Source of the DNA: Methylobacteriaceae bacterium | Lineage (GTDB): Bacteria; Pseudomonadota; Alphaproteobacteria; Rhizobiales; Beijerinckiaceae | DNA length: 27,903 nt | Assembly (NCBI GenBank): GCA_019247255.1 | Contig: JAFAPJ010000267.1 | Coordinates: forward strand, 1 to 27,903 | Direction: 5' to 3' | Shown here: positions 1-8,864 of the stretch, one piece after another | Numbering within the stretch: position 1 is the first letter of the stretch | Layout: every line of letters begins with the position of its first letter | Position numbers and translations under genes: made by a program | The notes under the pieces: generated by a model | Database searches by the model: none | Told to the model about the DNA's origin: nothing | The model's input: only the letters and a program-made list of their open reading frames with translations

Positions 1-235
1 TCCCGACCGCGAGGAGCCGGTCGATGCCGCCGAGACCGTCCGGCGCCGGGATCGTCAGCGCGCTCTGCCATTTGCCCTTGAAGCGCTCGGCCGCCGCCGC
101 CCGCGACACGAGGTCCGTCAGCCGGGCGGCGTCGCCCGGCGCCGAGAGAACCTTGAGCTCCGCATCGACCAGCACCACGAGGTCGCCGGACTTCGGCATG
201 GCGAGGGGCTGAAAGTCGATCGCGATCCTGTCCAC
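1..235 (-). CDS. pepA: Leucyl aminopeptidase, N-terminal fragment (gene runs off the left edge)
   Basis: The minus strand reads from a GTG at 235 as VDRIAIDFQPLAMPKSG, then DLVVLVDAELKVLS and a stretch ending RFKGKWQSALTIPAP. This is the start of the N-terminal domain of cytosolic leucyl aminopeptidases (family M17), which remove N-terminal residues from peptides. Only about 78 codons are inside the window, so the metal-binding catalytic domain cannot be inspected. A GGAGG (complement of 246-250) lies 10 bases before the GTG and supports this start. The gene is divergent from lptF, an arrangement I recall from many Rhizobiales. The family call rests on resemblance of a short, moderately conserved domain plus gene order. 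Confidence 0.78.
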   Translation of the reverse strand, partial: MDRIAIDFQPLAMPKSGDLVVLVDAELKVLSAPGDAARLTDLVSRAAAAERFKGKWQSALTIPAPDGLGGIDRLLAVG

Positions 236-417
236 CTTGAGGAAGCCTCCGCTGGAGCGCCGGCCGGCGCGTCTCGAGCGAACGCCTTACAGCAAGCGGG
301 CCCTCGCGCCAGAGCCGCCGCGTCGCGCGCCCGGGCAGCGCCGAATCCGTTCCGCGCGACGAGCCCGGCCGCTTGCCTCGCGCGGCCCTGGGGCGTAGCG
401 CCCCCGTCCAGCCCCGC
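236..417. promoter_or_regulatory. Divergent pepA/lptF intergenic region with hairpin before lptF
   Basis: These 182 bases separate two divergent genes and should hold promoters for both. I see no pair of hexamers good enough to call. The clear element is a hairpin at 390-404 (GGGGCG, loop TAG, CGCCCC) ending 13 bases before the lptF ATG. The bases just before that ATG (cgtccagccccgc) contain no Shine-Dalgarno sequence, so the hairpin sits where a ribosome would load. Confidence 0.4.
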
Positions 418-1578
418 ATGTCCAGCCTCGAACGCTACATCTTCCGCACGGTCGTCGGCGCCTTCCTCGCCTGCCTCGGCGGGCTGACGGCCGTGATCTG
501 GGTCACGCAGGCCCTCCGCCAGCTCGACGTCATCACGGCGCAGGGCCAGACGATCCTGGTGTTCCTCAGCTTCACGGCGCTCTCGCTGCCGACGCTCGTG
601 GCGGTGATCTCGCCCGTCGCGCTGTTCATCGCGGTGCTCTACGGGCTGAACCGGCTCAACGGCGATTCCGAGCTCATCGTGATGAGCGCGGCCGGGCTCT
701 CGCCGCGGCGGCTGATGCGGCCATTCCTGGCGCTGGGCGTCATGGTCGCGGCGCTCGTCGCCTTCCTGACGATCGTCATCATCCCGGCGAGCTTCCAGGA
801 GATCCGGGACCTCATCGCCCGCATCCGGGCCGATTTCGTCGCCAACATCGCCCAGGAAGGGCAGTTCACGACGCTCGATAACGGGGTGACCTTCTATTAC
901 CGCGAGCGCTCCGGCCCCGCGCTCCTCGGCATCTTCCTCCAGGACCGGCGCGAGCAGGGGCGCACGGTCGTGTATCTGGCCGAGCGGGGCCAGGCGATCG
1001 AGCATAACGGCGGCAGCTATCTCGTGCTCGAGAGCGGCAGCGTTCATCGCCAGCGTCCGAACGTGCAGGACAGCTCCATGGTCGTGTTCGATCGCTACGC
1101 GATCGACCTCTCGGCCCTGAACCAGGAGGCGTCCGAGCTCATCTACAAGCCGCGCGAGCGCTCGACCGGCGACCTCCTCCTGCCCGACCGCGAGGAGCCC
1201 TATTACAAGCTGCAAGCCGGCCGCTTCCGGGCGGAGCTGCATGACCGGCTCGGCTCGTGGCTGTTCCCGCTCGCGGTCGTGACGATCGCCTTCGCGGCCT
1301 TGGGCGAGCCTCGCACGACCCGCCAGGGGCGCGGCGCGGCGCTGGCCGTCGCGGTGGGGGTCGTCGTGGCGCTCCGGATCGCGATCTTCGCGGCTGCGAG
1401 CGCCGTCGTGCGCTCGAAGGCGGCGCTCCTCGCGCTCTACGGCATCCCGGTTCTCGCGATCGCCCTGTCGCTCGCGATGATCTTCGCGGGGCCGCGGCTC
1501 CGGCAGGGGCTCGCCGAGGCCGGAAAGGCTGCGCTTCGCCTGATCCCCGCCCTGCCCCTGCGTGCGCGCCGGGCCTGA
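418..1578 (+). CDS. lptF: LPS export ABC transporter permease LptF
   Basis: LptF and LptG form the membrane core of the LptB2FG transporter, which extracts lipopolysaccharide from the inner membrane and passes it to the Lpt bridge. The 386-aa product has the YjgP/YjgQ family layout: N-terminal membrane segments (about residues 12-30, 47-77 and 103-122), the family motif SELIVMSAAGLSPRRL at about 85-99, a large periplasmic beta-jellyroll region in the middle, and three C-terminal membrane helices. The reading frame is open back to a TTG at 373, but the ATG at 418 gives the usual start MSSLERYIFR, so I chose it. lptG follows 4 bases after the stop. No ribosome site is evident. LptB, the ATPase, is not in this window. 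Confidence 0.93.
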   Translation: MSSLERYIFRTVVGAFLACLGGLTAVIWVTQALRQLDVITAQGQTILVFLSFTALSLPTLVAVISPVALFIAVLYGLNRLNGDSELIVMSAAGLSPRRLMRPFLALGVMVAALVAFLTIVIIPASFQEIRDLIARIRADFVANIAQEGQFTTLDNGVTFYYRERSGPALLGIFLQDRREQGRTVVYLAERGQAIEHNGGSYLVLESGSVHRQRPNVQDSSMVVFDRYAIDLSALNQEASELIYKPRERSTGDLLLPDREEPYYKLQAGRFRAELHDRLGSWLFPLAVVTIAFAALGEPRTTRQGRGAALAVAVGVVVALRIAIFAAASAVVRSKAALLALYGIPVLAIALSLAMIFAGPRLRQGLAEAGKAALRLIPALPLRARRA

Positions 1579-1582
1579 CCCG

Positions 1583-2668
1583 ATGCTCGTCGGCCTGACG
1601 CTCGGACGCTACCTGTCCGCCCAGTTCCTGCGCACGATCCTGATCGTCTTCCTGACGGTCTTCGCGCTCGTCTACACGCTCGACTTCGTCGAGCTGCTGC
1701 GGCGGGCGGGCGACGCCGAGGGCGCCACGACCGCGGTGCTCGCGAGGCTCTCGCTCTACCGCACGCCCTCCGTCGCCGAGCAGGTCTTTCCCTTCGCGGT
1801 CCTGTTCGGCTCGATGGCGACGCTCCTGCAGCTCTCGCGCAAGCTCGAGCTCGTGGTGGCGCGCGCGGCCGGCGTCTCGGCCTGGCAGTTCCTCCAGCCC
1901 GGGATCGCGGTCGCCCTCCTCCTCGGGATCGGCAGCGTCGCGCTCTACAATCCGCTCTCCGCCAACCTGAAGGCGCAGGCCGCCGCGATCGAGGCGAAGA
2001 TCTTCAGCCGGAAGATGAAGAGCATCGGGCCGGACATCTGGATCCAGCAGCGCAGCGGCGAGGGCTCGGCCATCATCCGGGCCGGGGGCGCCGTGGAGGC
2101 GGCGAGCAGCATCTCGGACGTCACGGCCTTCGTGTTCGACCGGAGCGGGCGCTTCAGCCAACGCATCGAGGCCTCGGAGGGCGTGCTCCGGGACGGATTT
2201 TGGCAATTCGCAAACGCCCGGGTGCTAGGCCAGGGAGACCAGCCCCGGACGGTGCCCTCCCTGTCCCTGCCGACAAACCTCGTGCCGAGCCAGATTCGCC
2301 AAACGATCACGCCGCCCGAATCCGTGCCCTTCTGGCAGCTCGGGGACACGATCGCCCGCGCCGAGCTCGCGGGGCTCGATGCCTCGCGCTACCGGCTCCA
2401 GCATGCCGTGCTCCTCGCGCGCCCCCTCCTGTTCGTCGCCATGGTGTTTTTGGCGGCCTCTGTGTCCTTGAGGTTCTTCCGCTTCGGCGGGGTCGGTCCG
2501 ATGGTGCTCGCCGGCGTCGCGGCCGGCTTCGCGCTCTACGTCGTCACCGAGGTCATGCGCGATCTCGGCGGCGCGGGGCTCGTGAGCGCGTCCGTCGCCG
2601 CGTGGTTTCCGGCGGTGCTCGGCAGTTTGCTCGGCACCTTGGCTTTGTTGTACCAGGAAGACGGCTGA
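1583..2668 (+). CDS. lptG: LPS export ABC transporter permease LptG
   Basis: This is the partner of LptF in the LptB2FG lipopolysaccharide extractor. The 361-aa product shows the same architecture: N-terminal helices (about residues 16-35 and 62-85), the motif LELVVARAAGVSAWQFLQP near 88-106, a periplasmic domain, and three C-terminal helices. The ATG at 1583 gives MLVGLTLGRYLSAQFLR, matching the family start; an earlier in-frame ATG at 1562 would lie inside lptF. The stop shares one base with the lptD ATG (TGATG), suggesting translational coupling. Codon use is odd in places: 2195-2300, 2446-2480 and 2611-2660 carry many A/T-ending or TTG codons that its neighbours avoid. Confidence 0.93.
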   Translation: MLVGLTLGRYLSAQFLRTILIVFLTVFALVYTLDFVELLRRAGDAEGATTAVLARLSLYRTPSVAEQVFPFAVLFGSMATLLQLSRKLELVVARAAGVSAWQFLQPGIAVALLLGIGSVALYNPLSANLKAQAAAIEAKIFSRKMKSIGPDIWIQQRSGEGSAIIRAGGAVEAASSISDVTAFVFDRSGRFSQRIEASEGVLRDGFWQFANARVLGQGDQPRTVPSLSLPTNLVPSQIRQTITPPESVPFWQLGDTIARAELAGLDASRYRLQHAVLLARPLLFVAMVFLAASVSLRFFRFGGVGPMVLAGVAAGFALYVVTEVMRDLGGAGLVSASVAAWFPAVLGSLLGTLALLYQEDG

Positions 2669-5295
2669 TGACCCGCCGCGCGGGCATCCGGCGAGGAGCG
2701 TGGATGAGGGGTCGTTGGGCCGCGTGGGGCGGGCTCGCATGGCTGTCGGCTTGCCTCGCCGTCGCCCTGCCCGACCTCGCGCGCGCGCAGTCGACCTTCA
2801 ACGACCTCATCGCGAAACGGGCCAACGCCCAGAGCAAGAACGAGCGTCTCCTCGTCGAAGCGCGCGAGATCGTCTACAACAACGACAAGAACACGGTCGC
2901 GGCGTCCGGCGACGCCGAGCTGAACTACGGCGGGCGCACGCTTCAGGCCGACCGGGTCATCTACGACCGCAACACGGGCCGGGTCTTCGCGGAAGGGAAC
3001 GTCCGCCTCACCGACCCGAGCGGCGCCGTGACGACGGGCGACCGATTCGAGCTGACGGATGATTTCAAGACAGGGTTTATAGACTCTTTACGCGTGCAGC
3101 AGACCACCCGGGACCGAAGGGGCGAGGTCCGCACGCGCTTCTCGGCGCCGCGCGCCGAGCGGGTCGACGGCGAGACGACCGTCTTCCAATACGGGACCTA
3201 CACGGCCTGCGAGCCCTGCCGCGAGCATCCGGAGCGGCCGCCGCTCTGGCAGGTCAAGGCCGCCCGCATCATCCACAACAACGAGGAAAGCCGCGTCTAT
3301 TACGAGGACGCGACCCTCGAATTCGCCGGCGTCCCGATCGCCTATATCCCGTACTTCTACTCACCCGACCCGTCTGTTCGACGCCTCTCGGGCTTTCTCG
3401 CCCCGCATTACATCCATTCGGGCGCGCTCGGGACCGGCGTCTCGATCCCGTACTTCTGGAACATCGCGCCCGACCGCGACCTCACCCTTCAGCCGACCTT
3501 CTACACGCGGCAGGGCGTTCTCGGGCAGGCCGAGTACCGTCAACGGCTCCTGAACGGCTCCTTCAACATCCGGGCCGCCGGCATCTTCCAGCAGGACCGC
3601 GGGGCCTTCCTGCTCTCGCCCTTCGGGGCAGGCGACCGCGAGACCCGCGGGATGGTCGAGACGACGGGCCGCTTCAACATCAATCCGAACTGGGTGACCG
3701 GCTGGAGCGTGGCTCTCCTGTCCGACAAGTGGTTCCTGCAGAACTACAAGATCCGCAGCCAGACGCTCGCCTCGAACTACATTCTGCTTGAATCGACCTC
3801 GCAGATTTTCCTGACCGGACAGGGCGAGCGCTCCTGGTTCGACCTGCGCGGCTTCTACTTCAAGGGCCTGTCCTTCGCCGATTGGCAGAAGCAGCTCCCG
3901 CTCGTCGCGCCCGTTCTCGATTACGAGCGGCGCTTCGACGGCCCGCAACCGCTCGGCGGCGAGGTCAACGCGAACTTCAACTTCACCAACCTTTACCGCT
4001 CCGCCGCCGACTTCCAGCCGACCTTCCTGACGAACCGCGCCTACCCGTTCTCGACGCCCTTCACGACCGCGCCCTACCAGAGCTGCCTCGTGTTCGAGCG
4101 TTATTCCTGCCTGGTGCGCGGCCTGCCCGGGAACTTCGCCCGCGCCTCGGCCGACGTGTCCTGGCGGCGCACCTTCACGGACGACATCGGCCAGGTCTGG
4201 ACGCCGTTCACGTATCTCCGGGCGGACGGCTTCTTCAACAACCCGGAGATCGCGGGCTACCAGAACGCCCAGATCGCGAACTTCATCCGGCCCGACGACC
4301 AGTTCGTCGGCCGCGCGATCCCGGCGGTCGGCATCGAGTACCGCTATCCCTTCATCGCGGATGCGGGCGGGTTCGGCACGCACACGCTGACGCCCATCGG
4401 CCAGATCATCGCGCGACCGAACGAGACCCGCATCGGCCGTCTGCCGAACGAGGATTCGCACAGCCTCGTCTTCGACGACACGACCCTGTTCGACTGGGAC
4501 AAGTTCTCGGGCTACGACCGCGCCGAAGGCGGCGTGCGGGCCAATCTCGGGCTCCGCTACGACTTCACGAGCCCCGCCGGCTGGACCGGCAACGCGCTGT
4601 TCGGCCAGTCCTACCAGCTCGCGGGACGCAACTCGTACCGGGCGGCCGACCTCATCAATACGGGCCTGCAATCCGGTCTCGACACGCGGGCGTCGGATTA
4701 CGTCGGCCGCGTCCAGCTCAACCCGAGCGAGAACTTCAGCTTCATCGTCCGCAGCCGGTTCGACCACACGTCGTTTAACGTGAACAGCTTCGAGGCGCAG
4801 GCCGTCACGAACTGGAAGCCCTACATCCCGCTGCAGACGTCGCTGACCTATGTCCGCTACGACAAGCAGCCGCTCCTCGGATACCAGAACCGGCGCGAGG
4901 GGCTCCAGCCCGGCGCTTCGTTCAATCTCACGCCGAACTGGTCGGTCGGCGGCTCGGTCCTGTTCGACCTCGACCGCTACCTCGATAACCGGGACAACTT
5001 CGCCTCCGCCTATCTCGCGAACCTCGCCAGGGGCGGCCCGGCGCTCGCCGCGACCACCGTCTACAACAAGGGCGAGACCTATTCGGTCGCGCAGGCCGGG
5101 CTGTCGCTCGGCTACAAGGACGAGTGCACCACGTTCAGCATCAACTACGCGGTGACGCCGCGCCTCGCCGCGACCGGCGAGCGCGACACGGACCGGACGG
5201 TTCTCGTCCGGCTCGAGCTGCGCACGCTCGGCCAGGCCGCCTTCTCGCAGACGTTGTCGTCCGGCTCCACCTCGGACGGCATCGCGAGCCGCTGA
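2668..5295 (+). CDS. lptD: LPS-assembly protein LptD (outer-membrane translocon)
   Basis: LptD is the outer-membrane beta-barrel that, with lipoprotein LptE, inserts lipopolysaccharide into the outer leaflet. The 875-aa product has a signal peptide (hydrophobic core about residues 19-36, cleavage after ARA-Q near 40), an LptA/OstA-like periplasmic domain (about 60-150), then the LptD domain ([14 protein letters not shown] near 192) and a long aromatic-rich beta-strand region to the C-terminus. A C-x-x-C pair (181, 184), two central cysteines and one near the C-terminus (DECTTF) may form the family's disulfides. The ATG at 2668 overlaps the lptG stop and has AGGAAG upstream. An ATG at 2704, preceded by GAGGAG, is an equally good start and gives a shorter signal peptide. 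A run of rare codons lies at 3070-3090. surA does not follow. Confidence 0.93.
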   Translation: MTRRAGIRRGAWMRGRWAAWGGLAWLSACLAVALPDLARAQSTFNDLIAKRANAQSKNERLLVEAREIVYNNDKNTVAASGDAELNYGGRTLQADRVIYDRNTGRVFAEGNVRLTDPSGAVTTGDRFELTDDFKTGFIDSLRVQQTTRDRRGEVRTRFSAPRAERVDGETTVFQYGTYTACEPCREHPERPPLWQVKAARIIHNNEESRVYYEDATLEFAGVPIAYIPYFYSPDPSVRRLSGFLAPHYIHSGALGTGVSIPYFWNIAPDRDLTLQPTFYTRQGVLGQAEYRQRLLNGSFNIRAAGIFQQDRGAFLLSPFGAGDRETRGMVETTGRFNINPNWVTGWSVALLSDKWFLQNYKIRSQTLASNYILLESTSQIFLTGQGERSWFDLRGFYFKGLSFADWQKQLPLVAPVLDYERRFDGPQPLGGEVNANFNFTNLYRSAADFQPTFLTNRAYPFSTPFTTAPYQSCLVFERYSCLVRGLPGNFARASADVSWRRTFTDDIGQVWTPFTYLRADGFFNNPEIAGYQNAQIANFIRPDDQFVGRAIPAVGIEYRYPFIADAGGFGTHTLTPIGQIIARPNETRIGRLPNEDSHSLVFDDTTLFDWDKFSGYDRAEGGVRANLGLRYDFTSPAGWTGNALFGQSYQLAGRNSYRAADLINTGLQSGLDTRASDYVGRVQLNPSENFSFIVRSRFDHTSFNVNSFEAQAVTNWKPYIPLQTSLTYVRYDKQPLLGYQNRREGLQPGASFNLTPNWSVGGSVLFDLDRYLDNRDNFASAYLANLARGGPALAATTVYNKGETYSVAQAGLSLGYKDECTTFSINYAVTPRLAATGERDTDRTVLVRLELRTLGQAAFSQTLSSGSTSDGIASR

Positions 5296-6320
5296 TGGGA
5301 GGCGAGCGGCCGCTCGTCCTGACGATGGGCGATCCGGCGGGCATCGGGCCCGAGCTCGCCCTGAAAGCCTGGCTGACGCGCCGCGAGGCCCGGCTCCCAC
5401 CCTTCCTGCTTCTGGCCGATCCGGCGCATCTCGCCGCGCTGGCGGATCGCATCGGGCTCGAGGTCCCGCTCGCCGAGAGCGAGCCGGAGGGCGCGCCCGC
5501 CGCGTTCTCCGGCGCCCTCCCGGTCCTGCCCCTGTCGCTGACGGCCCCGGCCGAGCCCGGCCGTCCGGATCCCGCGCATGCGGACGCGACGCTCCTGTCG
5601 ATCGCGGAGGCAGTCCGCCTGGCGCAAGCCGGGCGCGCGGCGGCCGTGGTCACGAACCCGATCGCGAAGCACGTGCTCTACGCCGCCGGCTTCCGGCATC
5701 CGGGCCATACCGAGTACCTGGCGGCGCTCGCGGCCGCGCCCGGCGAGACGCCGCCGCACCCCGTGATGATGATCTGGAGCGAAGGCCTCGCGGTCGTCCC
5801 GGTGACGGTGCACATCCCGCTCGCCGCCGTACCGGGCGCGCTCACCGCCGAGCTCATCGTCACGGTCGCCCGCATCGTCGCGCGCGACCTCGTCGACCGC
5901 TTCGGCATCGCGAGGCCGCGTCTCGCGCTCGCGGGCCTCAATCCCCATGCCGGGGAATCCGGCGCGATCGGCACCGAGGACCGGGACGTCATCGCGCCCG
6001 CGGTTGAGCGGCTCCGCCAGGCAGGAATCGAGGCGTCCGGCCCCTGGCCGGCCGACACGATGTTCCACGCCCGCGCCCGCGCCGGCTACGACGCGGCGCT
6101 CGCGATGTATCACGACCAGGCGCTCGTCCCGATCAAGACGGTCGCCTTCGACGAGGCCGTGAATGTCACGCTCGGCCTTCCCTTCATCCGCACCTCGCCG
6201 GACCACGGCACGGCCTTCGACATCGCGGGCCGGGGCATCGCGCGGCCGGACAGCCTGCTCGCCGCGATCCGGCTCGCGGGCCGGCTCGCCGCCCGCATCC
6301 CGCTCGCCTCGGCCGCGTGA
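5295..6320 (+). CDS. pdxA: 4-hydroxythreonine-4-phosphate dehydrogenase PdxA
   Basis: PdxA oxidises 4-phosphohydroxy-L-threonine with NAD(P) in the deoxyxylulose-5-phosphate-dependent route to pyridoxal phosphate; the enzyme is a cytosolic, divalent-metal-dependent dimer. The 341-aa product opens with [12 protein letters not shown] (9-20), the family signature. The three metal-ligand histidines are visible: H138 (GHTEYLA), H173 (VTVHIPL) and H273 ([11 protein letters not shown]). The C-terminal motif [15 protein letters not shown] (298-312) is intact. The ATG shares one base with the lptD stop (TGATG), and the TGA stop overlaps the rsmA GTG. It looks like a full, functional gene in the lpt operon. 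In related genomes surA normally lies between lptD and pdxA. Confidence 0.95.
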   Translation: MGGERPLVLTMGDPAGIGPELALKAWLTRREARLPPFLLLADPAHLAALADRIGLEVPLAESEPEGAPAAFSGALPVLPLSLTAPAEPGRPDPAHADATLLSIAEAVRLAQAGRAAAVVTNPIAKHVLYAAGFRHPGHTEYLAALAAAPGETPPHPVMMIWSEGLAVVPVTVHIPLAAVPGALTAELIVTVARIVARDLVDRFGIARPRLALAGLNPHAGESGAIGTEDRDVIAPAVERLRQAGIEASGPWPADTMFHARARAGYDAALAMYHDQALVPIKTVAFDEAVNVTLGLPFIRTSPDHGTAFDIAGRGIARPDSLLAAIRLAGRLAARIPLASAA

Positions 6321-7198
6321 GCGAGCCCGACGGGCTGCCGCCCCTCCGCGAGGTCGTGCGGGCGCACGGCCTCATGGCCCGCAAGGCGCTCGGCCAGAAC
6401 TTCCTGTTCGACCTCAACCTCACGGGCCGGATCGCACGAGCGGCCGGGCCGCTCGCGGGAAGCGACGTGCTGGAGGTCGGGCCCGGGCCGGGCGGTCTCA
6501 CCCGCGCGCTCCTCGCCGAGGGAGCCGGCCGTGTCGTCGCGATCGAGCGCGACCCGCGCTGCCTGCCGGCGCTGGCCGAGATCGGCGCCCGCTATCCGGG
6601 CCGCCTCGAGGTCGTGGAGGGCGACGCGACGAGGCTCGACCCCGACGCGCTGCTCGTGGGCGAGCGGCCGCGCATCGTCGCGAACCTGCCCTACAACGTC
6701 GGGACGGTGCTCCTGACGAACTGGCTCACGGCGGAAAGCTGGCCGCCCCGCTGGGCGAGCGCGACGCTGATGTTTCAGCGCGAGGTCGCCGACCGCATCG
6801 TCGCGGACGAGACCCGGCCCGCGGATTACGGCCGGCTCGGCGTCCTGTGCGGCTGGCGCACGGAGGCCAGGATGCTCTTCGAGGTGCCGCCGCAGGCCTT
6901 CGTGCCGCCCCCCAAGGTCACCTCCGCAGTCGTGCTGCTGCGCCCCAGAGCGGAGCCCCTGCCCTGCCCGGTCCGGGCTCTCGAGGCCGTCACGCGCGCG
7001 GCGTTCGGGCAGCGCCGCAAGATGCTGCGGCAGAGCCTGAAGGGCCTCGGCCGCGAACCGGCGGCGCTTCTCGCGGAAGCCGGCCTCGACGGGACCGCGC
7101 GGGCCGAGGAGGTGCCGGTCGCAGGCTTCGTGGCGCTCGCCCGAGCGGTCGCCTCTGCGCTCGTGCGTCCGCCTGACGAGGCCGGCCGCCCGGTGTAG
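6317..7198 (+). CDS. rsmA: 16S rRNA (adenine1518/1519-N6) dimethyltransferase RsmA (KsgA)
   Basis: RsmA transfers four methyl groups from S-adenosylmethionine to two adjacent adenines near the 3' end of 16S rRNA during late 30S assembly; loss confers kasugamycin resistance in known species. The 293-aa product contains the family's LGQNFLFD (25-32), the SAM-binding motif [10 protein letters not shown] (51-60) and the catalytic NLPY motif (123-126), followed by a C-terminal helical domain with [13 protein letters not shown]. The start is the GTG at 6317, which overlaps the pdxA stop by four bases (GTGA), a usual sign of coupled translation. It closes the lpt-pdx-rsm operon. No terminator hairpin is visible before the next gene, 25 bases downstream. 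Confidence 0.95.
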   Translation: MSEPDGLPPLREVVRAHGLMARKALGQNFLFDLNLTGRIARAAGPLAGSDVLEVGPGPGGLTRALLAEGAGRVVAIERDPRCLPALAEIGARYPGRLEVVEGDATRLDPDALLVGERPRIVANLPYNVGTVLLTNWLTAESWPPRWASATLMFQREVADRIVADETRPADYGRLGVLCGWRTEARMLFEVPPQAFVPPPKVTSAVVLLRPRAEPLPCPVRALEAVTRAAFGQRRKMLRQSLKGLGREPAALLAEAGLDGTARAEEVPVAGFVALARAVASALVRPPDEAGRPV

Positions 7199-7223
7199 AG
7201 ACCAGGGCAAAAGGAGACGACCC

Positions 7224-8393
7224 TTGCTCAGGAACGCACGCGACTTCGATTTCGACCTCGGCGAGACCGCCGACGCGATCCGGGACACCGTGCGCGATTT
7301 CGCCTCGACCGAGATCGCGCCGCGCGCGGACGAGATCGACCGCACCAACATCTTCCCGCGCGACCTCTGGCCTCGCATGGGCGAGCTCGGGCTGCACGGC
7401 ATCACGGTGGCCGACGAGTTCGGCGGCGCCGGGCTCGGCTATCTCGAGCACGTCGTGGCGATGGAGGAGGTGTCCCGGGCCTCGGCCTCGGTCGGCCTAT
7501 CCTACGGCGCGCATTCGAACCTCTGCGTGAACCAGATCAGCCGCAACGGCTCCGACGCGCAGAAGCGCCGCTACCGGCCGAAGCTCATCTCGGGCGAGCA
7601 TCTGGGCGCGCTCGCGATGTCCGAGCCGGGGTCGGGCTCCGACGTCGTCTCCATGCGCACCCGGGCGGACAAGCGCGGCGACCGCTACGTGCTCAACGGG
7701 ACCAAGATGTGGATCAAGAACGGGGCGACCGCCGAGACGCTCGTGGTCTACGCCAAGACCGATCCGGACGCCGGGCCGCGGGGCATCACGGCCTTCCTCA
7801 TCGAGAAGGGCTTCAAGGGCTTCTCGACCCACCAGAAGCTCGACAAGCTCGGCATGCGCGGCTCCGACACCTGCGAGCTCGTCTTCGAGGATTGCGAGGT
7901 CCCGGAGGAGAACGTGCTGGGCGAGGTCGGGCGGGGCGTGAACGTCCTCATGTCCGGGCTCGATTACGAGCGCGCGGTCCTGGCCGCCGGTCCGCTCGGC
8001 ATCATGCAGGCCTGCCTCGACGTCGTCATGCCCTACGTCCACGAGCGCAAGCAGTTCGGCCAGCCGATCGGCACCTTCCAGCTCGTCCAGGGCAAGGTCG
8101 CGGACATGTACGTCACGATGAACGCCTGCAAGGCCTACGTGTACGCGGTCGCGAAGGCTTGCGACCGAGGCCAGACGACGCGCGAGGATGCGGCGGGCGC
8201 GATCCTCTATGCGGCCGAGAAGGCCACGCAGGTCGCGCTCGACGCGATCCAGCTGCTCGGCGGCAACGGCTACATCAACGAGTACCCGACGGGCCGACTC
8301 TTGCGCGACGCCAAGCTCTACGAGATCGGCGCCGGCACGAGCGAGATCCGCCGCATGCTGATCGGGCGGGAGCTCTTCGAGAAGACGGCTTAG
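7224..8393 (+). CDS. ivd: Isovaleryl-CoA dehydrogenase (acyl-CoA dehydrogenase family)
   Basis: The 389-aa flavoprotein belongs to the acyl-CoA dehydrogenases; the best fit is isovaleryl-CoA dehydrogenase, which makes 3-methylcrotonyl-CoA in leucine breakdown and hands electrons to ETF. The FAD/substrate motif [10 protein letters not shown] is at 131-140 and the C-terminal signature QLLGGNGY...[15 protein letters not shown] at 343-375. The catalytic glutamate sits in [16 protein letters not shown] (E249), the position used by isovaleryl-CoA dehydrogenases and not the later position of short/medium-chain enzymes; this decides the subfamily. The start is a TTG with a strong AAAGGAG ribosome site 7 bases upstream. 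The partner methylcrotonyl-CoA carboxylase genes, often beside ivd, are not here. Confidence 0.87.
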   Translation: MLRNARDFDFDLGETADAIRDTVRDFASTEIAPRADEIDRTNIFPRDLWPRMGELGLHGITVADEFGGAGLGYLEHVVAMEEVSRASASVGLSYGAHSNLCVNQISRNGSDAQKRRYRPKLISGEHLGALAMSEPGSGSDVVSMRTRADKRGDRYVLNGTKMWIKNGATAETLVVYAKTDPDAGPRGITAFLIEKGFKGFSTHQKLDKLGMRGSDTCELVFEDCEVPEENVLGEVGRGVNVLMSGLDYERAVLAAGPLGIMQACLDVVMPYVHERKQFGQPIGTFQLVQGKVADMYVTMNACKAYVYAVAKACDRGQTTREDAAGAILYAAEKATQVALDAIQLLGGNGYINEYPTGRLLRDAKLYEIGAGTSEIRRMLIGRELFEKTA

Positions 8394-8399
8394 GTCGTC

Positions 8400-8747
8400 A
8401 TGGCCCGCCCGCCTGATGAGATCGACGACACGGAGCCGCGCTCCGAAGGCCCCTCGCCTACTTTCGTCCGCCTGACCGTCGCGACTGATGGATGCCTTGT
8501 GCTGCCCCGGGGGGTTCCGGACGCGTTCGGCTCGGGCCCGGGCGAGGTCATCGTTGGTGTCGCCGACAGGGGCGAGCTGATTCTGCGTACGCCGGCTGCC
8601 GCCGTCGCCCACGTGCAGTCGATCCTCCGGCGCGTGCTCCCGAGAACGGACGGCCTCGTCGATTCGCTCCTCGCCGACCGGCGTCGCGAAGCAGAGAGCG
8701 AGGAGACGGACCTCGGCCTCATTCGACCGGCACGCGCCGATCGCTAA
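8400..8747 (+). CDS. AbrB/SpoVT-family small DNA-binding protein, VapB-like orphan antitoxin
   Basis: The 115-aa product has an AbrB-type swapped-hairpin stretch at about residues 22-64 (RLTVATDGCLVLPRGV, then GELILRTPAAA). A helical tail follows (VQSILRRVLPRTDGLVDSLLADRRREAE) that closely resembles the toxin-binding tail of VapB antitoxins of PIN-domain toxin pairs. In such pairs the toxin gene normally overlaps or directly follows; here the next gene is a transporter binding protein 117 bases on, and no PIN motif is visible in any frame of the gap. The first 20 residues are acidic, proline-rich and probably disordered. It starts 6 bases after ivd stops, so it is probably co-transcribed. It could be a stranded antitoxin or a repurposed local regulator; I cannot tell which. 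Confidence 0.72.
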   Translation: MARPPDEIDDTEPRSEGPSPTFVRLTVATDGCLVLPRGVPDAFGSGPGEVIVGVADRGELILRTPAAAVAHVQSILRRVLPRTDGLVDSLLADRRREAESEETDLGLIRPARADR

Positions 8748-8775
8748 CGACCGCTCCGCCCTCCCTTCGTCGCGC

Positions 8776-8803
8776 TTGCCGTCGCCGGAACATGCATTAT
8801 CGT
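8776..8803 (+). promoter_or_regulatory. Possible promoter of the LIV importer operon
   Basis: In the 117-base gap before the binding-protein gene, TTGCCG (8776-8781) is followed 16 bases later by TATCGT (8798-8803). Each matches the sigma-70 hexamers at four of six positions. The ATGCAT palindrome at 8792-8797 lies in the spacer. The gap is comparatively A/T-rich at this point. This is a weak, by-eye call. Confidence 0.28.
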
Positions 8804-8864
8804 GCAGGTCAAGAACCGCGCGACCGGAACCCGAGTGCAGCGCGGCGCCATCCGGGAGGCCCGC

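Noticed and set aside
118..1242. 374-codon minus-strand frame covering pepA's start and lptF
   Set aside because: It is in a different frame from pepA, lacks motifs, and is opposite lptF, whose family is clear.
3361..5400. 679-codon open frame on the minus strand opposite lptD
   Set aside because: Long antisense frames are expected in very GC-rich DNA; this one is arginine/glutamate/valine-rich low-complexity, with no domain, and lies opposite a well-recognised gene.
8748..8864. A remnant PIN toxin gene after the AbrB-like protein
   Set aside because: I read the gap in all frames and saw no PIN acidic motif or convincing coding sequence; it is only 117 bases.
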